Shown in pieces: positions 7,866-17,131 of a DNA stretch of 64,000 nt (the first letter of the stretch is position 1; every line of letters starts with the position of its first letter). The DNA is taken from positions 1-64,000 of the forward strand of contig JALHLK010000009.1 in assembly GCA_022844565.1 (NCBI GenBank), written 5' to 3'. Origin of the DNA: Saprospiraceae bacterium. GTDB lineage: Bacteria > Bacteroidota > Bacteroidia > Chitinophagales > Saprospiraceae. A model generated the notes under the pieces. It did not search any database, was not told the origin of the DNA, and saw nothing but the letters and a program-made list of their open reading frames with translations. Position numbers and translations under genes: made by a program.

Positions 7866-8606
7866 ATGAATAGAAATCTTTTAGTTTTAAGCTTGTTGAT
7901 AATCGCTAGTCAAGGCTTCGGTCAAACCAAAGATTGGACAAGGTTAATGGTCGAAGGAAATAAAAAGTACAAAGAAGGCAAGTACGAAGATTCACAAAAA
8001 GTATACGAACAATCACAGGTTAATGCATCCAAACCATATGTCTCAAAATACAATCTAGGCAATAGCCAATACAAGCAAGAAAACTATCCTGAAGCTATAA
8101 AAAGTTACGACCAAGCGTACAGAGACGCCAAAACGGATCGCGAAAAATCTCAAGCCCTATACAACAAAGGCAATGCTCATTTTAAAACCCAAAAATATGA
8201 TGATGCTATTGAAAATTATAAAAATGCGCTTAAATATAGTCCTACTGACCAACAAATCATCCAAGACCTAGCTAAGGCAAAACTCAAAAAAGTGATGCAA
8301 CCTCCACCCCCACCTCAGGATGGTAAGGATAATCAAAAAAATAAAGATAAGCAGGACCAAGAACAACAAAAAGATCAAAACAACCAAGATCAACAAAATA
8401 AAGAAAATCAGGATAAAAAAGAAAATCAAGATGGTCAGCCATCCGAAAATAAACAAAACAACGAGGACCAAAAGAATCCTTCTGAAAAATTATCTAAAGG
8501 TGAGGTAGAACGGTTGCTACAAATGGTGGAAAATGAAGAAAAGGACATTCAAAATAAAATGAGAAAAACCAACCAATCTTCAAAGAAAAAATCTAAAAAT
8601 TGGTAA
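7866..8606 (+). CDS. batC: Aerotolerance protein BatC (TPR protein)
   Basis: This 246-residue secreted TPR protein has a signal peptide (residues 1-20, ending SQGFGQ) and three to four TPR motifs (residues about 28-140: GNKKYKEGKYEDSQKVYEQS, LGNSQYKQENYPEAIKSY, KGNAHFKTQKYDDAIENY). These are followed by a Pro stretch and a low-complexity tail very rich in Gln, Lys, Asn and Asp (about 150-225). BatC usually scaffolds protein contacts in the periplasm. The A-rich tail codons create open frames in other registers that are not genes. It begins 1 nt after batB, so it belongs to the same transcript. Confidence 0.9.
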   Translation: MNRNLLVLSLLIIASQGFGQTKDWTRLMVEGNKKYKEGKYEDSQKVYEQSQVNASKPYVSKYNLGNSQYKQENYPEAIKSYDQAYRDAKTDREKSQALYNKGNAHFKTQKYDDAIENYKNALKYSPTDQQIIQDLAKAKLKKVMQPPPPPQDGKDNQKNKDKQDQEQQKDQNNQDQQNKENQDKKENQDGQPSENKQNNEDQKNPSEKLSKGEVERLLQMVENEEKDIQNKMRKTNQSSKKKSKNW

Positions 8607-8672
8607 AAATCCAATTAAAAAGAATGTATAATTTTTATGTGACATTAGGTACAAAAAATAATTAGGTGCAAA

Positions 8673-9167
8673 ATGAAAAAAATAAGCTTATTTTTTCTGA
8701 TGATAATCTGTTTTTTAACCTCAAAATCGCAAAATACGGTCAGTATTGAAATCAGTAGTGATAGTGTTTTGTCAGGAGATATTATCGAAATAAAATATAC
8801 TTTAGAAAATATTGAAAGTGAGTTTGAACTACCCAATCTTTCAAATTTCACCATCGTTTCGGGTCCAAATTCCTCACAATCCATGTCTATTATTAATGGA
8901 GTAAAATCGCAAAAAGCAGTTTATACGCTATTTATCGAGATGAAAGAAGGAGGTACTTACTACCTTCCTAGTTTTGTAGTGGAAGCCGAAGGAAATACAA
9001 TTGAAGTACCAGAATTGCCCATCAAAGTTGTGGATTCACCCATGTCAGACCACAGCTTAAATAGAAAAATAGCGAGACAGAGACCAATCACTTGGTCAAG
9101 CAACTCCCAAAACAATACAACCACGGATCTAAAACCAAAAACAAAAAGGACGATAAGAAAACTATGA
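8673..9167 (+). CDS. Short BatD-like secreted protein
   Basis: This 164-residue protein has a signal peptide (MKKISLFFLMIICFLTSKSQ) and one beta-rich domain that matches the first domain of the BatD protein encoded next to it. Shared features are the order VSIEISSDSVLSGD, IIEIKYTLEN, FTIVSGPNSSQSMSIINGVKS and the PSFVVEAEG strand, followed by a basic tail. It lacks the later domains, the membrane helix and the cytoplasmic region of BatD. Its stop overlaps the batD start by 4 nt. It seems a dedicated one-domain paralogue rather than a frameshifted piece, because both genes have their own signal peptide and the same domain. Function is unknown, probably in the Bat complex. Confidence 0.75.
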   Translation: MKKISLFFLMIICFLTSKSQNTVSIEISSDSVLSGDIIEIKYTLENIESEFELPNLSNFTIVSGPNSSQSMSIINGVKSQKAVYTLFIEMKEGGTYYLPSFVVEAEGNTIEVPELPIKVVDSPMSDHSLNRKIARQRPITWSSNSQNNTTTDLKPKTKRTIRKL

Positions 9168-10774
9168 TCACAAAGAAGTCTATTGTATTCGTATTAGCTC
9201 TACTTAGCTTTGTGTGTTCAAATGCACAAGAAGTGATTGTGGATGTGCCCAAAGCCGTCATGGAAGGAGAAACCTTTACCCTTACTTATACGGTCAATGG
9301 TCAAGAAGTAGATGATATGATTTTTGAATCCATTGGAAAGTTTGAATTAGTAGGAGGCCCAAACCGTAGCAGTAGTTTATCTATTGTAAATGGAAAAAGA
9401 TCTTCGTCGACAAGTATTAGTTATTACTTGATGGCTCCAAGGCCAGGAAGTTATACCATTCCAACTGCTGTTTTTGTGATAAAAGGAAGGAAGGTAGAAA
9501 CTTCGCCTATAACCATTCAAGTAAGCAAAAGTCAAAGTAGTAATGATGCTTCCGCTGTTGATAAAACAATCCTTATCAAAACAGAAATTACCCCTTCAAA
9601 ACAAATTTATTTAGGACAACAAGCTTTACTTAGCTACGATATTTATTTTCGACAAGGCATAAATTTGGGAAATGACATGGAGCGACCCAACCTTACTCCT
9701 TTTTTTTATAGAAACCTAAATACCAACAATGTTAACAACACAAAAAGCCTTAACGGTGTGGTTTATAATACAGCTACTATAGAAAAAGGAGCCCTTTACG
9801 CCCAGAAAGTAGGTACGTTTAACATAGGTATTCTAAAGAAAAGTATTGGAATCGAAGCAGGTACCCAACAAGATAGTGACTTTGGATTTTTCAGTAGGAA
9901 AATATATAAACCCGCTGTGGCAGAAAGTGATATGGTCTCTATAGAGGTCTTACCCCTTCCCGATAATGCTCCTGAGAACTTTATAAACGCCGTAGGAAAA
10001 TATACCGCAGAGGCTTTTGTAGAAAAGACTCAAAATGGCTATGACCTCATCCTCAAGATCGTAGGTAATGGCGATGAAAGAAGTCTGATCGTTCCAAAGT
10101 TGAAGGGCAATGCCGATATCGAAATATACAATGGTACAAAAATTGAAAGTACGGAAGATGCTCCAGAAAATTTTATCATCCATACTACCTATTTCAGATA
10201 TCCGCTTGTATTCAAAAAAGAAGGAAATGTCTCTTTTGATTGCCAATTTTCTTATTTTGACACAGAGAAAAAAGCTTATGAATCTATCGTTTTGCCACTC
10301 AATCAAAATGTAACGCATGGACAAAATTTTACCCCAGATGTTGCAAGTAATCAAACGGTCACTAAAAGCAGAATTCCTGCTTGGATTGCAGGTTTATTCG
10401 GTGCGCTTATATCAGGCATATTAGCCATATTAGGTCTTTTATGGTACTCAAAAAAGAATAAAATAGGTAAGGACAAAGACGACCCTTCCGTAACTAAAGA
10501 TAAGCTCTTAACCAATATTCACACTTTGAGACACGCCCATGACCCATTTGCAGAAGCCAAGTCAAGCATTATGAAGCGTATGCAGTCGCAATATGGGATC
10601 CAACCCAAAGATCTTAATCGATCTTATATCAATCAGTTTCTCATCGAGAAAGGAAATACGGAACAAGCCAAAATCATAGACGACATCCTCGAACTTTGCG
10701 AACAAGCTGTTTATGGTGGTAAAAATACCGAGTCAGACCGCGAACTGCTTATTGAGGCGATGAAGAAGATTTGA
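9164..10774 (+). CDS. batD: Aerotolerance protein BatD
   Basis: This 536-residue protein is the last gene of the Bat operon. The start is the ATG at 9164 (MITKKSIVFVLALLSF), which gives a clean signal peptide ending NAQ and overlaps the preceding stop by 4 nt; a longer frame upstream has no signal sequence. The periplasmic part holds three or more Ig-like beta domains (VIVDVPKAVMEGETFTLTY; then ILIKTEITPSKQIYLGQQ). A membrane helix (IPAWIAGLFGALISGILAILGLLWY) lies near residue 425, followed by a cytoplasmic helical region. BatD is an oxygen-tolerance protein family (pfam BatD). It probably anchors the VWA proteins at the membrane. Confidence 0.92.
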   Translation: MITKKSIVFVLALLSFVCSNAQEVIVDVPKAVMEGETFTLTYTVNGQEVDDMIFESIGKFELVGGPNRSSSLSIVNGKRSSSTSISYYLMAPRPGSYTIPTAVFVIKGRKVETSPITIQVSKSQSSNDASAVDKTILIKTEITPSKQIYLGQQALLSYDIYFRQGINLGNDMERPNLTPFFYRNLNTNNVNNTKSLNGVVYNTATIEKGALYAQKVGTFNIGILKKSIGIEAGTQQDSDFGFFSRKIYKPAVAESDMVSIEVLPLPDNAPENFINAVGKYTAEAFVEKTQNGYDLILKIVGNGDERSLIVPKLKGNADIEIYNGTKIESTEDAPENFIIHTTYFRYPLVFKKEGNVSFDCQFSYFDTEKKAYESIVLPLNQNVTHGQNFTPDVASNQTVTKSRIPAWIAGLFGALISGILAILGLLWYSKKNKIGKDKDDPSVTKDKLLTNIHTLRHAHDPFAEAKSSIMKRMQSQYGIQPKDLNRSYINQFLIEKGNTEQAKIIDDILELCEQAVYGGKNTESDRELLIEAMKKI

Positions 10775-10839
10775 AGGTAAGAGGTAATTGCATTTTTGTA
10801 TTCTAAATTTGAAAAAGGACCATAGAGAATTCTCGAGGA

Positions 10840-13085
10840 ATGTGTGATGTGTAGCTTTCACTTTATTTCCTAAACAGTACCCCGAATGGGGTTCAATATG
10901 ATTAGCCCCCATTGCAGATTCATCGGAAATGGGGGTAAGTCAAACCACGTAAAGTCCACAACCCCAATAGCGGGTTGAATATGAAAATGGCCATAGGTAA
11001 GGACATTGGCCTATATTATATCATGGGATTATTACATTCAACCCCATTCAGGGTTGCCATACATTTTCCATTTATTTTTCCACCAATTTCATTGGCGGCT
11101 ATTCAAATTTAACCCTTTTCAGGGTTACAAATAGCACCTCAAAACGAATGGGATAAAATTAAAGCAGTGTAGCTTTCTCTTTAATTCCTAAACAGTACCC
11201 CGAATGGGGTTCAATATGATTAGCCCCCATTGCAGATTCATCGGAAATGGGGGTGAGTCCACGTAAAGTCCACAACCCCGATAGCGGGTTGAATATGAAA
11301 ATGGCCATAGGTAAGGACATTGGCCTATATTATACCATGGAATTATTACATTCAACCCCATTCAGGGTTGCCATACATTTTCCATTTATTTTTCCACTAA
11401 TTTCATTGGCGGCTATTCAAATTTAACCCTTTTCAGGGTTACAAATAGCACCTCAAAACGAATGGGATAAAATTAAAGCAGTGTAGCTTTCTCTTTATTT
11501 CCTAAACAGTACCCCGAATGGGGTTCAATATGATTAGACCCCATTGCAGATTCATCGGAAATGGGGGTAAAACAAACCACGTAACGTCCACAACCCCAAT
11601 AGAGGGTTGAACATGAAAATGGCCATAGGTAAGGACATTGGCCTATATTATATCATGGGATTATTACATTCAACCCCATTCAGGGTTGCCATACATTTTC
11701 CATTTATTTTTCCACCAATTTCATTGGCGGCTATTCAAATTTAACCCTTTTCAGGGTTACAAATAGCACCTCAAAACGAATGGGATAAAATTAAAGCAGT
11801 GTAGCTTTCACGTTATTTCCTAAACAGTACCCCGAATGGGGTTCAATATGATTAGACCCCATTGCAGATTCATCGGAAATGGGGGTAAAACAAACCACGT
11901 AACGTCCACAACCCCAATAGAGGGTTGAACATGAAAATGGCCATAGGTAAGGACATTGGCCTATATTATATCATGGGATTATTACATTCAACCCCATTCA
12001 GGGTTGCCATACATTTTCCATTTATTTTTCCACCAATTTCATTGGCGGCTATTCAAATTTAACCCTTTTCAGGGTTACAAATAGCACCTCAAAACGAATG
12101 GGATAAAATTAAACCCAAATTGGTCATTAGAACTTTGTCATGAGGGGTTAAAGTGCAATAAAATAAGACATTTTACTGACTGAAGCATAGCATCGCTATG
12201 GTAAAGGAGGAAAATGGAGTGAAACGCCTTATTTTGAAGCAAATTAACTCCGTAATAAATTTTCTAATGACCAATTTGGGTTAAAGCAGTGTAGCTTTCT
12301 TTTTAATTTCTAAACAGTACCCCGAATGGGGTTCAATATGATTAGCCCCCATTGCAGATTCATCGGAAATGGGGGTAAGACAAACCACGTAAAGTCCACA
12401 ACCCCGATAGCGGGTTGAATATGAAAATGGCCATAGGTAAGGACATTGGCCTATATTATATCATGGGATTATTACATTCAACCCCATTCAGGGTTGCCAT
12501 ACATTTTCCATTTATTTTTCCACCAATTTCATTGGCGGCTATTCAAATTTAACCCTTTTCAGGGTTTACAGCGTTGTTTTCTTTTTCATGGTTACATACA
12601 AATGAGTTATATCATGAATAGCCCCAATTGCAGACTCATCGGAAATAGGGGTAAGTCAAACCACGTAAAATCCACAACCCCGATAGCGGGTTGAATATGA
12701 AAATGGCCATAGGTAAGGACATTGGCCTATATTATATCATGGGATTATTACATTCAACCCCATTCAGGGTTGCCATACATTTTCCATTTATTTTTCCACC
12801 AATTTCATTGTCGGCTATTCAAATTTAACCCTTTTCAGGGTTACAAATAGCACCTCAAAACGAATGGGATAAAATTAAAGCAGTGTAGCTTTCTTTTTAA
12901 TTTCTAAACAGTACCCCGAATGGGGTTCAATATGATTAGCCCCCATTGCAGATTCGTCGGAAATGGGGGTAAGTCAAACCACGTAAAGTCCACAACCCCG
13001 ATAGCGGGTTGAATTTGAAAATGGGCATAGGTAAGGTCATTTGCTTATATCATATCAATAGGATTATTACCTACACATAACCTAG
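10840..13085. repeat. Hairpin-rich tandem repeat array
   Basis: About seven head-to-tail copies of a 314-318 nt unit. The landmark GTAGCTTTC occurs at 10851, 11169, 11483, 11801, 12291 and 12885; copy six (about 12600-12880) has lost it. Each unit carries five short hairpins of the form (C)AACCC-loop-GGGTT(G): in copy one at 10879-10892, 10905-10935, 10959-10977, 11039-11056 and 11111-11126. Copies three and four share private variants (TAGACCCC, AGAGGGTTGAAC), so they arose by recent duplication. Copy seven decays after about 13050. A 167-bp palindrome interrupts the array at 12114-12280. No frame is kept across units, so this is not coding. It resembles REP-type non-coding arrays. Confidence 0.9.
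12114..12280. mobile_element. MITE-like palindromic element with 5-bp duplication
   Basis: The 167-bp insert has perfect 19-bp terminal inverted repeats (CCCAAATTGGTCATTAGAA at 12114-12132, complement at 12262-12280). It is flanked by TTAAA on both sides (12109-12113 and 12281-12285). Other copies of the surrounding tandem repeat have a single TTAAA at the same point, which gives direct evidence of insertion and target duplication. The interior continues as an imperfect long hairpin with CATAGC-ATC-GCTATG at the tip. It contains no gene, so it would need a transposase encoded elsewhere. Confidence 0.85.
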
Positions 13086-13463
13086 AATGAGCCCGACAGG
13101 GTCGTCTGCTTTAATTGGATTTTGATTTTATAAATATGTGACCACAACAAGGCCTAATTAGTCATTTCTTCTAATATTTGAATCGAAGTATAAGTCCACT
13201 CCGAACACGCTCGATCGATTAATTTTTGAAATTTTATTAACTTTATTTCGTTGACAATCTATTATATAAAGATTTTAAAATTTGTGAATTTGTGGCTTTT
13301 AGACTTTTCGGAAGAGATTCAAGAATGGATCAAATTAATCTCTCAAAACAATATGTGACCAATACAAAATTAACTCGGTGATATCTGACATTAGAAACAT
13401 TCTTCCCATTAATCCGTTTTGATTTAATATTCTTTCATTAATTTGCAAAAAATATTTTAAAAT
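13086..13463. other. Intergenic stretch after the array, no gene seen
   Basis: About 380 nt between the decaying end of the repeat array and the next gene. It starts with a GC-richer scrap (GAGCCCGACAGGGTCGTC) and then becomes AT-rich. I found no frame longer than a few codons with a credible start, no tRNA and no strong hairpin with a T-run. It presumably holds the promoter of the DUF2147 gene, but the best candidate before it departs from TAnnTTTG by one base. Confidence 0.5.
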
Positions 13464-13889
13464 ATGAAATTTAAGTTATTTGCAATTCTTTTGTTGCTAC
13501 CATTTTTAGGAATGGCACAAAACAAATATGTAGGAATGTGGAAAAACCTCGACGACGAGGATGGTAAAGAAAAATCACATATCAAAGTTTATACAGAAGG
13601 TAACGAACTAAAAGCTACGGTCGTAAAGCTATTGCCAGGAGCTAAACTTAAAAAATGTGAGTCTTGTAAAGGTGCCATGAAGAATAGATCTATCGAAGGG
13701 ATGGATATCATGACCGGAATGAAAAAACAAAGTGATGGTACGTATAGTGGTGGTACCATTGTTAACCCAAAAAATGGCAAAGAGTATAAGTGTACAATTA
13801 GTCTTGATGATGATAATACCATGCGTGTTAGGGGATATGTGGGAATATCGGCTTTTGGTAAGACTCAGTTTTGGTATAGGTTGCCTTAG
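13464..13889 (+). CDS. DUF2147 family secreted protein
   Basis: This 141-residue exported protein has a clear signal peptide (MKFKLFAILLLLPFLGMAQ) and a DUF2147 domain: YVGMWKNLDDEDGKEKSHIKVY near the start, a CESCKG Cys pair around residues 59-64, GMDIMTGMKK, then NPKNGKEYKCTISL and a final RGYVGISAFGKTQFWYRL. DUF2147 proteins are small periplasmic or surface beta-barrel-like proteins of unknown role, common in Bacteroidota and Proteobacteria. Length is normal. It stands alone after the hairpin array, 77 nt before nadE. The spacer before nadE is made of short GGTTAGG/GGTTTTA-like repeats. Confidence 0.9.
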   Translation: MKFKLFAILLLLPFLGMAQNKYVGMWKNLDDEDGKEKSHIKVYTEGNELKATVVKLLPGAKLKKCESCKGAMKNRSIEGMDIMTGMKKQSDGTYSGGTIVNPKNGKEYKCTISLDDDNTMRVRGYVGISAFGKTQFWYRLP

Positions 13890-13966
13890 TAGGGGTTAGG
13901 ATTTACGGATTAGGTTTTAAGGGGTAGGTTTTAGGAAGTAGTAGGAATAGAAAATATAGAAATTAT

Positions 13967-15601
13967 ATGAAAATAACGATCGCGCAGATCAATTATCACA
14001 TAGGTAACTTCGAAGGCACTTTTGAGAAAATGAAAGGGGCTATCGAAGAGGCGGTTAAAGAGGGTTCGGATATTGTTTGTTTTAGTGAATTGGCGACGGT
14101 AGGTTACCCTGCAAGAGATTTTCTAGAATTTGACGATTTTATCCATTTGTCTGAAGATTTGATAGCTAAATTGTGTGATCTTTCTAAAGACGTAGCAATT
14201 GTGGTTGGGTCCCCTACTCGAAACCCTGAAAAGGAAGGGAAAGATCTCTTCAACTCTGTTTATTTCATAAATGAAGGGAAGGTACAATTCATCCAACACA
14301 AGACGCTGCTGCCAACGTATGACATTTTTGATGAATACCGATATTTTGAGCCAGCTAAAGAATGGGGTGTAGTGACTTTCAAAGGTAAGAAAATTGCGCT
14401 GACTGTTTGTGAAGATATCTGGGATGTAGGGGTGGATAATCCACTATATACAGTGATACCACTTGACGAAATGATGCCTTTTGAACCAGATTTTATTATC
14501 AATGTCTCTGCTTCGCCATTCAATTACAATCATGCAAATGCACGACTTAATACGGTGAGAGCCAATATAGATCGATATAAAATACCTATGTTTTACATCA
14601 ACCATTGTGGAGCACAAACGGAGTTGCTTTTTGACGGTGGTAGTATCGTCATGTCTCCAGATGGTAGTTATGATGAGATGCCATATTTCACCAATTGCCT
14701 TCGCCATTATGACCTAGATGAAGTATTGAAAGGAGGTAAAACTTCTGCACAACCCAAAGTAAAAATTGCGCTGATTCACGATGCCATCATCATGGGTCTC
14801 AAAGATTATTTTGGTAAACTTGGATTAAAAAGTGCAATATTGGGACTATCAGGAGGCATTGATTCTGCGGTGACAGCTGTATTGGCACAAAGAGCCTTGG
14901 GGGCAGAAAACGTAAGAGGTCTTTTGATGCCATCCGAATTTTCTAGTGGGCATTCCGTGAGCGACGCAGAAATATTAGCTCAAAACCTTGGAATCAAATA
15001 CGACATCATACCTATCAAAGATATCTATGACTTGTACATGCATACGCTCACCCCACTTTTCGAAGACAAACCATTCAATGTGACAGAAGAAAATATTCAG
15101 GCACGTATTCGAGGTATACTCAATATGGCTATTTCCAACAAATTTGGTAATATTCTTCTCAATACCACCAACAAAAGCGAAATGGCCGTTGGTTATGGTA
15201 CGCTTTACGGGGACCTCTGTGGTGGTTTATCCGTTTTGGGTGATGTGTATAAAACCGAAGTATACGAATTAGCACACTATATCAATAAAGACAGTGAAGT
15301 AATACCGCACAACAGTATTGTCAAACCACCATCAGCTGAATTGCGTCATAACCAAAAGGACAGTGATAGTCTACCGGAATATGATATTCTAGATAAGATC
15401 TTATATCTCTACGTTGAGAAACGAACTGACCCAGCTGATATTATCGCAGCCGGATTTGACGAAGCGTTGGTAAGGCGCGTTTTGAGAATGGTCAACATCA
15501 ATGAATTTAAGCGACATCAGACGGCACCTGTGCTTCGAGTAAGTCCAAAGGCATTTGGAATGGGTCGCAGAATGCCCATTGTGGGCAAGTATTTGGCTTA
15601 A
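13967..15601 (+). CDS. nadE: Glutamine-dependent NAD+ synthetase
   Basis: This 544-residue cytoplasmic enzyme makes NAD+ from nicotinic acid adenine dinucleotide, ATP and glutamine-derived ammonia. The N-terminal nitrilase-type glutaminase domain (1-260) shows the catalytic triad Glu41 (FSELATVGYPARD), Lys112 (HKTLLPTYD) and Cys148 (TVCEDIW). The C-terminal synthetase domain has the PP-loop SGGIDS at 295-300 and conserved TTNKSEMAVGYGTLYGDLCGGL further on. The two-domain form uses glutamine directly, and all key residues are present. The gene is monocistronic here, followed 34 nt later by a convergent gene on the other strand. Confidence 0.97.
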   Translation: MKITIAQINYHIGNFEGTFEKMKGAIEEAVKEGSDIVCFSELATVGYPARDFLEFDDFIHLSEDLIAKLCDLSKDVAIVVGSPTRNPEKEGKDLFNSVYFINEGKVQFIQHKTLLPTYDIFDEYRYFEPAKEWGVVTFKGKKIALTVCEDIWDVGVDNPLYTVIPLDEMMPFEPDFIINVSASPFNYNHANARLNTVRANIDRYKIPMFYINHCGAQTELLFDGGSIVMSPDGSYDEMPYFTNCLRHYDLDEVLKGGKTSAQPKVKIALIHDAIIMGLKDYFGKLGLKSAILGLSGGIDSAVTAVLAQRALGAENVRGLLMPSEFSSGHSVSDAEILAQNLGIKYDIIPIKDIYDLYMHTLTPLFEDKPFNVTEENIQARIRGILNMAISNKFGNILLNTTNKSEMAVGYGTLYGDLCGGLSVLGDVYKTEVYELAHYINKDSEVIPHNSIVKPPSAELRHNQKDSDSLPEYDILDKILYLYVEKRTDPADIIAAGFDEALVRRVLRMVNINEFKRHQTAPVLRVSPKAFGMGRRMPIVGKYLA

Positions 15602-15635
15602 GTTTCAATCTTCTTATCTAAGGATTGCACAAGAT

Positions 15636-16385
15636 TTAGTACAAAAACGGTATCAATCTCCAAGTTTTTTTGGTGTATTCTGCAAATGCGAGATTCCCTT
15701 TGTACTTCTTTTGGTTTGCTTCTTCAATCAACGGAATACCACTGATTTTTACCAACAAAACGATGATCCATATAGGGCTGATCATAGCTATCCATTCCCA
15801 ACCTGACAATATAGATGATACATACCAAAAAATAGATACCCAAATCAGGACCTCACCTGTATAATTAGGGTGTCTGACATAGGTAAATAATCCATTATTG
15901 ATAAAGGAATTAGAAGGATTTTGAGATCGAAAGGTAAATTTTTGCCAATCAGCTACAGACTGTAAGACCCAACCCACGATCCAAAGGATAGCAGCAAAAA
16001 TATGGATTGTTAGATCCTTAGCAAGTAGACCAAATAATACTGGCAGGATGATAATAGATATACTGATAGACTGAAGCAACCAAAACTTCAAGAACCCCAT
16101 TGCGTCACCCCTAAATGCATCAAATCTCGCGTCTTTACCCATCTTATGAATGCGATAAAATAGAAACCCACCCAGTCTTAAACCCCACAATATCACCATC
16201 GATGCCAAAACCAATCGACCCAAAGTCAAATCTCCATAAGCCATTAAAAAATACAATGTCACGACTATAAAACACAGACTATAACTGATGTCCGTAAGGT
16301 GGTCACTTTGCTTTTTATACGCCCAAATGTAGGCCAATACATTGACCAAAGTAATGATGATAAAGGAAATAAGAATTGCAATCAT
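15636..16385 (-). CDS. DUF1295 family membrane protein
   Basis: This 249-residue integral membrane protein has six or seven predicted helices and the steroid 5-alpha-reductase/isoprenylcysteine methyltransferase-like C-terminal motif: FTYVRHPNYTGEVLIWVSIFW around residues 168-188 and IPLIEEANQKKYKGNLAFAEYTKKTWRLIPF at the end. DUF1295 proteins are thought to act on lipids or sterol-like substrates with NADPH or S-adenosylmethionine, but the substrate is unknown. Length and motif are normal. Its 5' leader (16386-16617) is unusually long and contains a TATATTTG box on this strand at 16585-16592. It converges with nadE. Confidence 0.88.
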   Translation of the reverse strand: MIAILISFIIITLVNVLAYIWAYKKQSDHLTDISYSLCFIVVTLYFLMAYGDLTLGRLVLASMVILWGLRLGGFLFYRIHKMGKDARFDAFRGDAMGFLKFWLLQSISISIIILPVLFGLLAKDLTIHIFAAILWIVGWVLQSVADWQKFTFRSQNPSNSFINNGLFTYVRHPNYTGEVLIWVSIFWYVSSILSGWEWIAMISPIWIIVLLVKISGIPLIEEANQKKYKGNLAFAEYTKKTWRLIPFLY

Positions 16386-16617
16386 GGATATAAAACAGCA
16401 TGAAAAAGAATATGTTTAAGCTACATTATTTGCACTAAGATGTTTATTGATGCAAATCTTATTTTTACAGGTTATAAAACACCGAGAGCCCCATAAAAAT
16501 CAGGTCTACTTTATTTAAAGCACCCCATCTTGATTTTGCACCCGCGATAGTCCAAGTCATATATTTTACTTTTTGAAGTATCTACAAATATAAATTATTT
16601 ATACAATTTTGAAAATA

Positions 16618-16980
16618 CTATCCTCGTAATATTTTTTCCATCTTCCTTCCTTTGGCCAACTCATCCACCAATTTATCTAAATATCGTACTTTTTGTGTCA
16701 AAGGATTATCTATTTCTTCGATACGATACCCACAGATTAATCCTGTGATGAGGTGCGCCTTGGGATGGAGATTAGCTTGCTCAAAAAATGACTCGAAGCT
16801 GTCTTTTTGCTCAATAAGGGAGTGTATTTTGTCAGTATCAAATCCCGTTAGCCATTCGATCACCTGATCCAATTCAGCTTTTGTTCGACCTTTTTTCTCC
16901 ACTTTTGTTAGATACATTGGGTACACGGAGCCAAATGTCATCTTGGCCATACGTTCATTATGTATGTCTGTTATAATCAT
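16618..16980 (-). CDS. DUF2200 family protein
   Basis: This is a 120-residue cytoplasmic protein. The core MAKMTFGSVYPMYLTKVEKKGRTKAELDQVIEWLTGFD and the later HLITGLICGYRIEEIDNPLTQKVRYLDKLVDELAKGRKMEKIL match the DUF2200 family (about 115 residues, function unknown). I start it at the ATG at 16980 (MIITDIHN). An ATG at 17001 would add seven residues, but two overlapping TATTTTTG -7 boxes (16999-17014) sit on it, so transcription probably begins downstream of that codon. DUF2200 proteins are found in many bacteria as stand-alone genes and share no obvious catalytic motif. No operon partner is seen. Confidence 0.85.
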   Translation of the reverse strand: MIITDIHNERMAKMTFGSVYPMYLTKVEKKGRTKAELDQVIEWLTGFDTDKIHSLIEQKDSFESFFEQANLHPKAHLITGLICGYRIEEIDNPLTQKVRYLDKLVDELAKGRKMEKILRG

Positions 16981-16998
16981 TTTGTGTGATTTGAATGT

Positions 16999-17014
16999 CA
17001 AAAATACAAAAATA
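16999..17014 (-). promoter_or_regulatory. Two overlapping -7 boxes before the DUF2200 gene
   Basis: On the minus strand TATTTTTG occurs twice side by side (17006-16999 and 17014-17007), both matching TAnnTTTG. Their position argues for the internal ATG at 16980 as the true start. No TTG -33 element was identified. Confidence 0.4.
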
Positions 17015-17131
17015 GATGTATTTGAAAAATCGATATACTTTTGAAATGAATTTAATTATAGGGTTTCGTCTAATTTAAGATCTAAATTATAATGGCTGTA
17101 ATTTCGCTACGGTGAAAACTTTATCTTAATT

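Noticed and set aside
8673-9167. The short BatD-like gene as a frameshifted 5' half of batD
   Set aside because: Both proteins have their own signal peptide and the same first domain, and the overlap is a clean ATGA. A split gene would not repeat its N-terminus.
12446-12694. An 82-codon open frame inside the repeat array
   Set aside because: It is not preserved in the other copies of the same unit and encodes no recognisable sequence; it arises by chance in the repeat.
10840-13085. CRISPR array
   Set aside because: Units are 314-318 nt and repeat end to end without unique spacers of regular size, and no cas gene is present. Hairpins inside the unit explain the short repeated motifs.
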